Part shown: positions 62,042 through 64,000 of the stretch, piece by piece
Position numbering within the stretch: the stretch's first letter is position 1
How the letters are laid out: every line of letters starts with the position of its first letter
Source: Paraclostridium bifermentans
GTDB taxonomy: Bacteria > Bacillota > Clostridia > Peptostreptococcales > Peptostreptococcaceae
Assembly (NCBI RefSeq): GCF_019916025.1
Contig: NZ_CP079737.1
Location: 2,418,001-2,482,000, forward strand
Direction of reading: 5' to 3'
Length of the DNA: 64,000 bases
Position numbers and translations under genes: made by a program
The notes under the pieces: generated by a model
Database searches by the model: none
Seen by the model: the letters and a program-made list of their open reading frames with translations, nothing else
What the model was told of the DNA's origin: nothing

Positions 62042-63361
62042 TTAATAAAATTCCCCTACAGTTAATTCGTCCTCTGTTGTAAGTTTTTCTTCTTTTACTG
62101 ACTCAATTAACTCATTTAAATCCATAGGTTTATAAAAATAGTATCCTTGTACTAAATCACATTCCATACTTTTTAATCTTAAATATTCCTTTTCTGTTTC
62201 TACACCTTCTGCAACAACAGTTGTTTGAGTTGTGTGAATCATATTTATTAAACTTTCAACAAACATGGGGTTTCTATTTGAATATTCAACTAAGGATTTA
62301 TCTATCTTTATTTCATCTACATTATAATTTTTTATATAGTTAATTGAGTTGAATCCTTTTCCAAAATCATCTATTGATATTTTTATTCCAGTTTTTTTAA
62401 TATTATTTATTATATCATTTATCTTTATTATATCTTCTATATTTTCACTCTCTGTTATTTCTAACTTTAAAGATTTAGAATCAAATTTAGTATCTTCTAA
62501 TATTTCAATTATATCACTTATAAAATCTTTTTCTTCTAATTGTAGTGGCGATATGTTTACTGATAAATCTATATTTGTGTTTAATTTTTTATTTAAGTAA
62601 TTTATACCTATACAAGCCTTCTCTAGTATCCATTTGCCTAAAATATTTATATATCCACAATCTTCTGCAAAGGATATTATTTTTTCAGGGTGTATATATC
62701 CATGTGTTTTACTAAACCATCTTATTAAAACTTCTACACCTACTATTTTTTCTGTATTTAAATCTATTTTAGGTTGGTAATGCAACTTAATTTCATTACT
62801 CTTTATTGCACTCTCTATCGATTGTATACTTATATGTTCTTCGTATGTATCATTATATATCCCAACCCTATTCCCCTTGCTAATTAAATTTTTCATGCAT
62901 ATATCTAATTTGCTAATAGAATAAGCTATGTCTAAATCATCATTTTTGTATATAACTGCAGCTATATTAAAATTGATGTAAACCTTATATATATCTTTTA
63001 TTTCTTTTGTTAATATAGATTTGATTTCTTCCATGAATTCATAAATTCTCTCATTATTTGTATTCGTCTTATGAACTATAAAATCAAAACTTGAAAGCCT
63101 AGCTATTACTGCATTTTCACAATTACAGTTTTCCTCTAAACAAATAGCTATAAATCTCATCAATGTGTCTCCAATTTCCATTCCATAATGTACATTCACA
63201 AAATTTATCCCATCTACATTAATCTTTATAATGGTTCCATTTGGCTTATTTGATATATAGTCAAAAAAGTAATCCTTATTGTATATACCTGTTAACGTAT
63301 CTTTTTTATTCATATGTGCTCTTACATTATTTTTAATTTCTATCAATTGCTTGTAGTTCAT
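62042..63361 (-). CDS. GGDEF-EAL protein, probable c-di-GMP phosphodiesterase
   Basis: This 439-aa cytosolic protein has a GGDEF-fold domain (about 20-165) whose active site is degenerate (RLSSFDF for R-GGDEF) and an EAL domain (about 180-430) with intact catalytic residues: EVLIRW, NIS, LEITE, IDDFGKG, EIKIDK, AEGVET and QGYYFYKP. It should hydrolyse c-di-GMP. It is embedded in the late flagellar operon, so lowering c-di-GMP would reinforce flagellar expression through the flgB riboswitch. I chose ATG 63361 because AAGGGGG precedes it; an upstream TTG overlaps this site. Confidence 0.88.
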   Translation of the reverse strand: MNYKQLIEIKNNVRAHMNKKDTLTGIYNKDYFFDYISNKPNGTIIKINVDGINFVNVHYGMEIGDTLMRFIAICLEENCNCENAVIARLSSFDFIVHKTNTNNERIYEFMEEIKSILTKEIKDIYKVYINFNIAAVIYKNDDLDIAYSISKLDICMKNLISKGNRVGIYNDTYEEHISIQSIESAIKSNEIKLHYQPKIDLNTEKIVGVEVLIRWFSKTHGYIHPEKIISFAEDCGYINILGKWILEKACIGINYLNKKLNTNIDLSVNISPLQLEEKDFISDIIEILEDTKFDSKSLKLEITESENIEDIIKINDIINNIKKTGIKISIDDFGKGFNSINYIKNYNVDEIKIDKSLVEYSNRNPMFVESLINMIHTTQTTVVAEGVETEKEYLRLKSMECDLVQGYYFYKPMDLNELIESVKEEKLTTEDELTVGEFY

Positions 63362-63424
63362 ATTTACCCCCTTGCGCAAAAATCGCTAGATGTATATTTA
63401 AGTATCTACAAGGTAATATTTAGT

Positions 63425-64000
63425 TTATCCCTTATAATATTTCATAACTTTAGGCACATAATTTTGTGTTTCTTTTGGCATTAAATATATATCTTCTGGA
63501 GAATTAACTCCTCTTTTTCTCATTCTTGTCGGTCCTCCATTATACGCCATTAAAGCCATTTTCGTATCGCCATTGTACTTATCTAAATATTCTTTTATAT
63601 GTCTTGTTCCACCATCTATATTTTCATATATATCATATGGGTTTTTAACACCTAGATCTCTACAATTTTCAGGCATAAGTTGCATTAAACCTTTAGCTCC
63701 TGCTTTTGATGTACACTTGGGATTAAAATCTGATTCTACTTTTATTATTGATCTTATTAAATTTTCATCAACCCCATATTTCTTAGATGATATAGCTATA
63801 GCATTTTCTATTTGTGCATTTACATCTTTATTTTTAGATGTTGATGTAAGTTTATTACTATTATGCATAGAGTTTACTGTATCTAAGTTTTCAGTTTTAT
63901 TATTTGATGTTTGTATATTGTTATTATTATGATTACAACATGTACAACAATTGTTTACATATTGATTAGTTCTGCCTTGCGGCGTATTTGCTACTGCTTT
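63425..64000 (-). CDS. Lytic transglycosylase (SLT), 5' end beyond window
   Basis: The SLT domain is complete: RSIIKVESDFNPKCTSKAGAKGLMQLMPENCRDLGV with the catalytic Glu in KVESD, then GGTRHIKEYLDKYNGDTKMALMAYNGGP and the C-terminal LMPKETQNYVPKVMKYY. The enzyme cuts peptidoglycan, probably to let the rod through. The frame stays open to the window edge with no stop and no ribosome site at the internal ATG (63868), so the gene starts outside. The visible N-terminal extension holds a Cys-rich NNCCTCCNH motif followed by an Asn/Thr-rich linker. Same position as the first gene of the C. difficile late flagellar block. Confidence 0.85.
   Translation of the reverse strand, partial: KAVANTPQGRTNQYVNNCCTCCNHNNNNIQTSNNKTENLDTVNSMHNSNKLTSTSKNKDVNAQIENAIAISSKKYGVDENLIRSIIKVESDFNPKCTSKAGAKGLMQLMPENCRDLGVKNPYDIYENIDGGTRHIKEYLDKYNGDTKMALMAYNGGPTRMRKRGVNSPEDIYLMPKETQNYVPKVMKYYKG

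Overview
The window is AT-rich DNA with dense, mostly single-strand gene packing. Low G+C, strong AGGAGG-type ribosome sites, a fused FliR-FlhB, a late-before-early flagellar gene order and a c-di-GMP-I riboswitch ahead of flgB together point to a motile, spore-forming clostridium of the Peptostreptococcaceae (Clostridioides/Paraclostridium/Romboutsia neighbourhood). The species cannot be fixed from sequence alone. Nearly every gene is on the minus strand, so transcription runs from high to low coordinates. I see no tRNA or rRNA gene, insertion sequence, prophage or CRISPR array.

Layout. 1-2800: a small membrane peptide, xpt under a guanine-type purine riboswitch, and a membrane c-di-GMP phosphodiesterase with a periplasmic-type binding domain. 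2875-9716: a five-gene exopolysaccharide operon of the YdaK-L-M-N / Pss type, in which a degenerate GGDEF protein with an intact I-site is the probable c-di-GMP receptor. 9878-13642: a large beta-propeller sensor kinase and a zinc-ribbon protein. 13914-17630: the 5-oxoprolinase operon pxpA-NRAMP-pxpB-pxpC. 17735-25265: a second, less understood surface-polymer cluster (VTC domain, DUF4956, CotH kinase, secreted glycosidase-like protein, HEAT protein, GT2 synthase), preceded by a perfect Spo0A-box-like heptamer. 25266-25714: two long palindromes. 25715-30085: N-acetylmuramic acid salvage (murQ-murP-mupG-murR). 30288-32284: a MazG-like protein and two membrane proteins of unknown role.

32329-64000: a flagellar locus of more than 31 kb. 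The late block (a transglycosylase cut by the window edge, a GGDEF-EAL protein, yaaR-like, fliN-like, flgM, flgN, flgK, flgL, fliW, csrA, fliS, fliD, a fliT-like gene, fliC) comes first. It is followed by a flagellin lysine methylase (fliB) and a coiled-coil gene, where C. difficile carries a flagellin glycosylation island. A 770-base leader region follows with promoter, c-di-GMP-I riboswitch and terminator, then the early block flgB to flgG. I find no fliM, flhF, flhG, fliL or flbD in the window, and a decayed reading frame follows flgG.

How it fits together. Low c-di-GMP should let the flgB leader be read through and leave the YdaK-type receptor empty (motile state). High c-di-GMP should terminate the flagellar leader and switch on the polysaccharide synthase (sessile state). 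Two EAL phosphodiesterases, one of them inside the late flagellar operon, can tilt the balance. Flagellin output is probably tuned further by sigma-28/FlgM and by CsrA/FliW acting on two GGA sites in the fliC leader.
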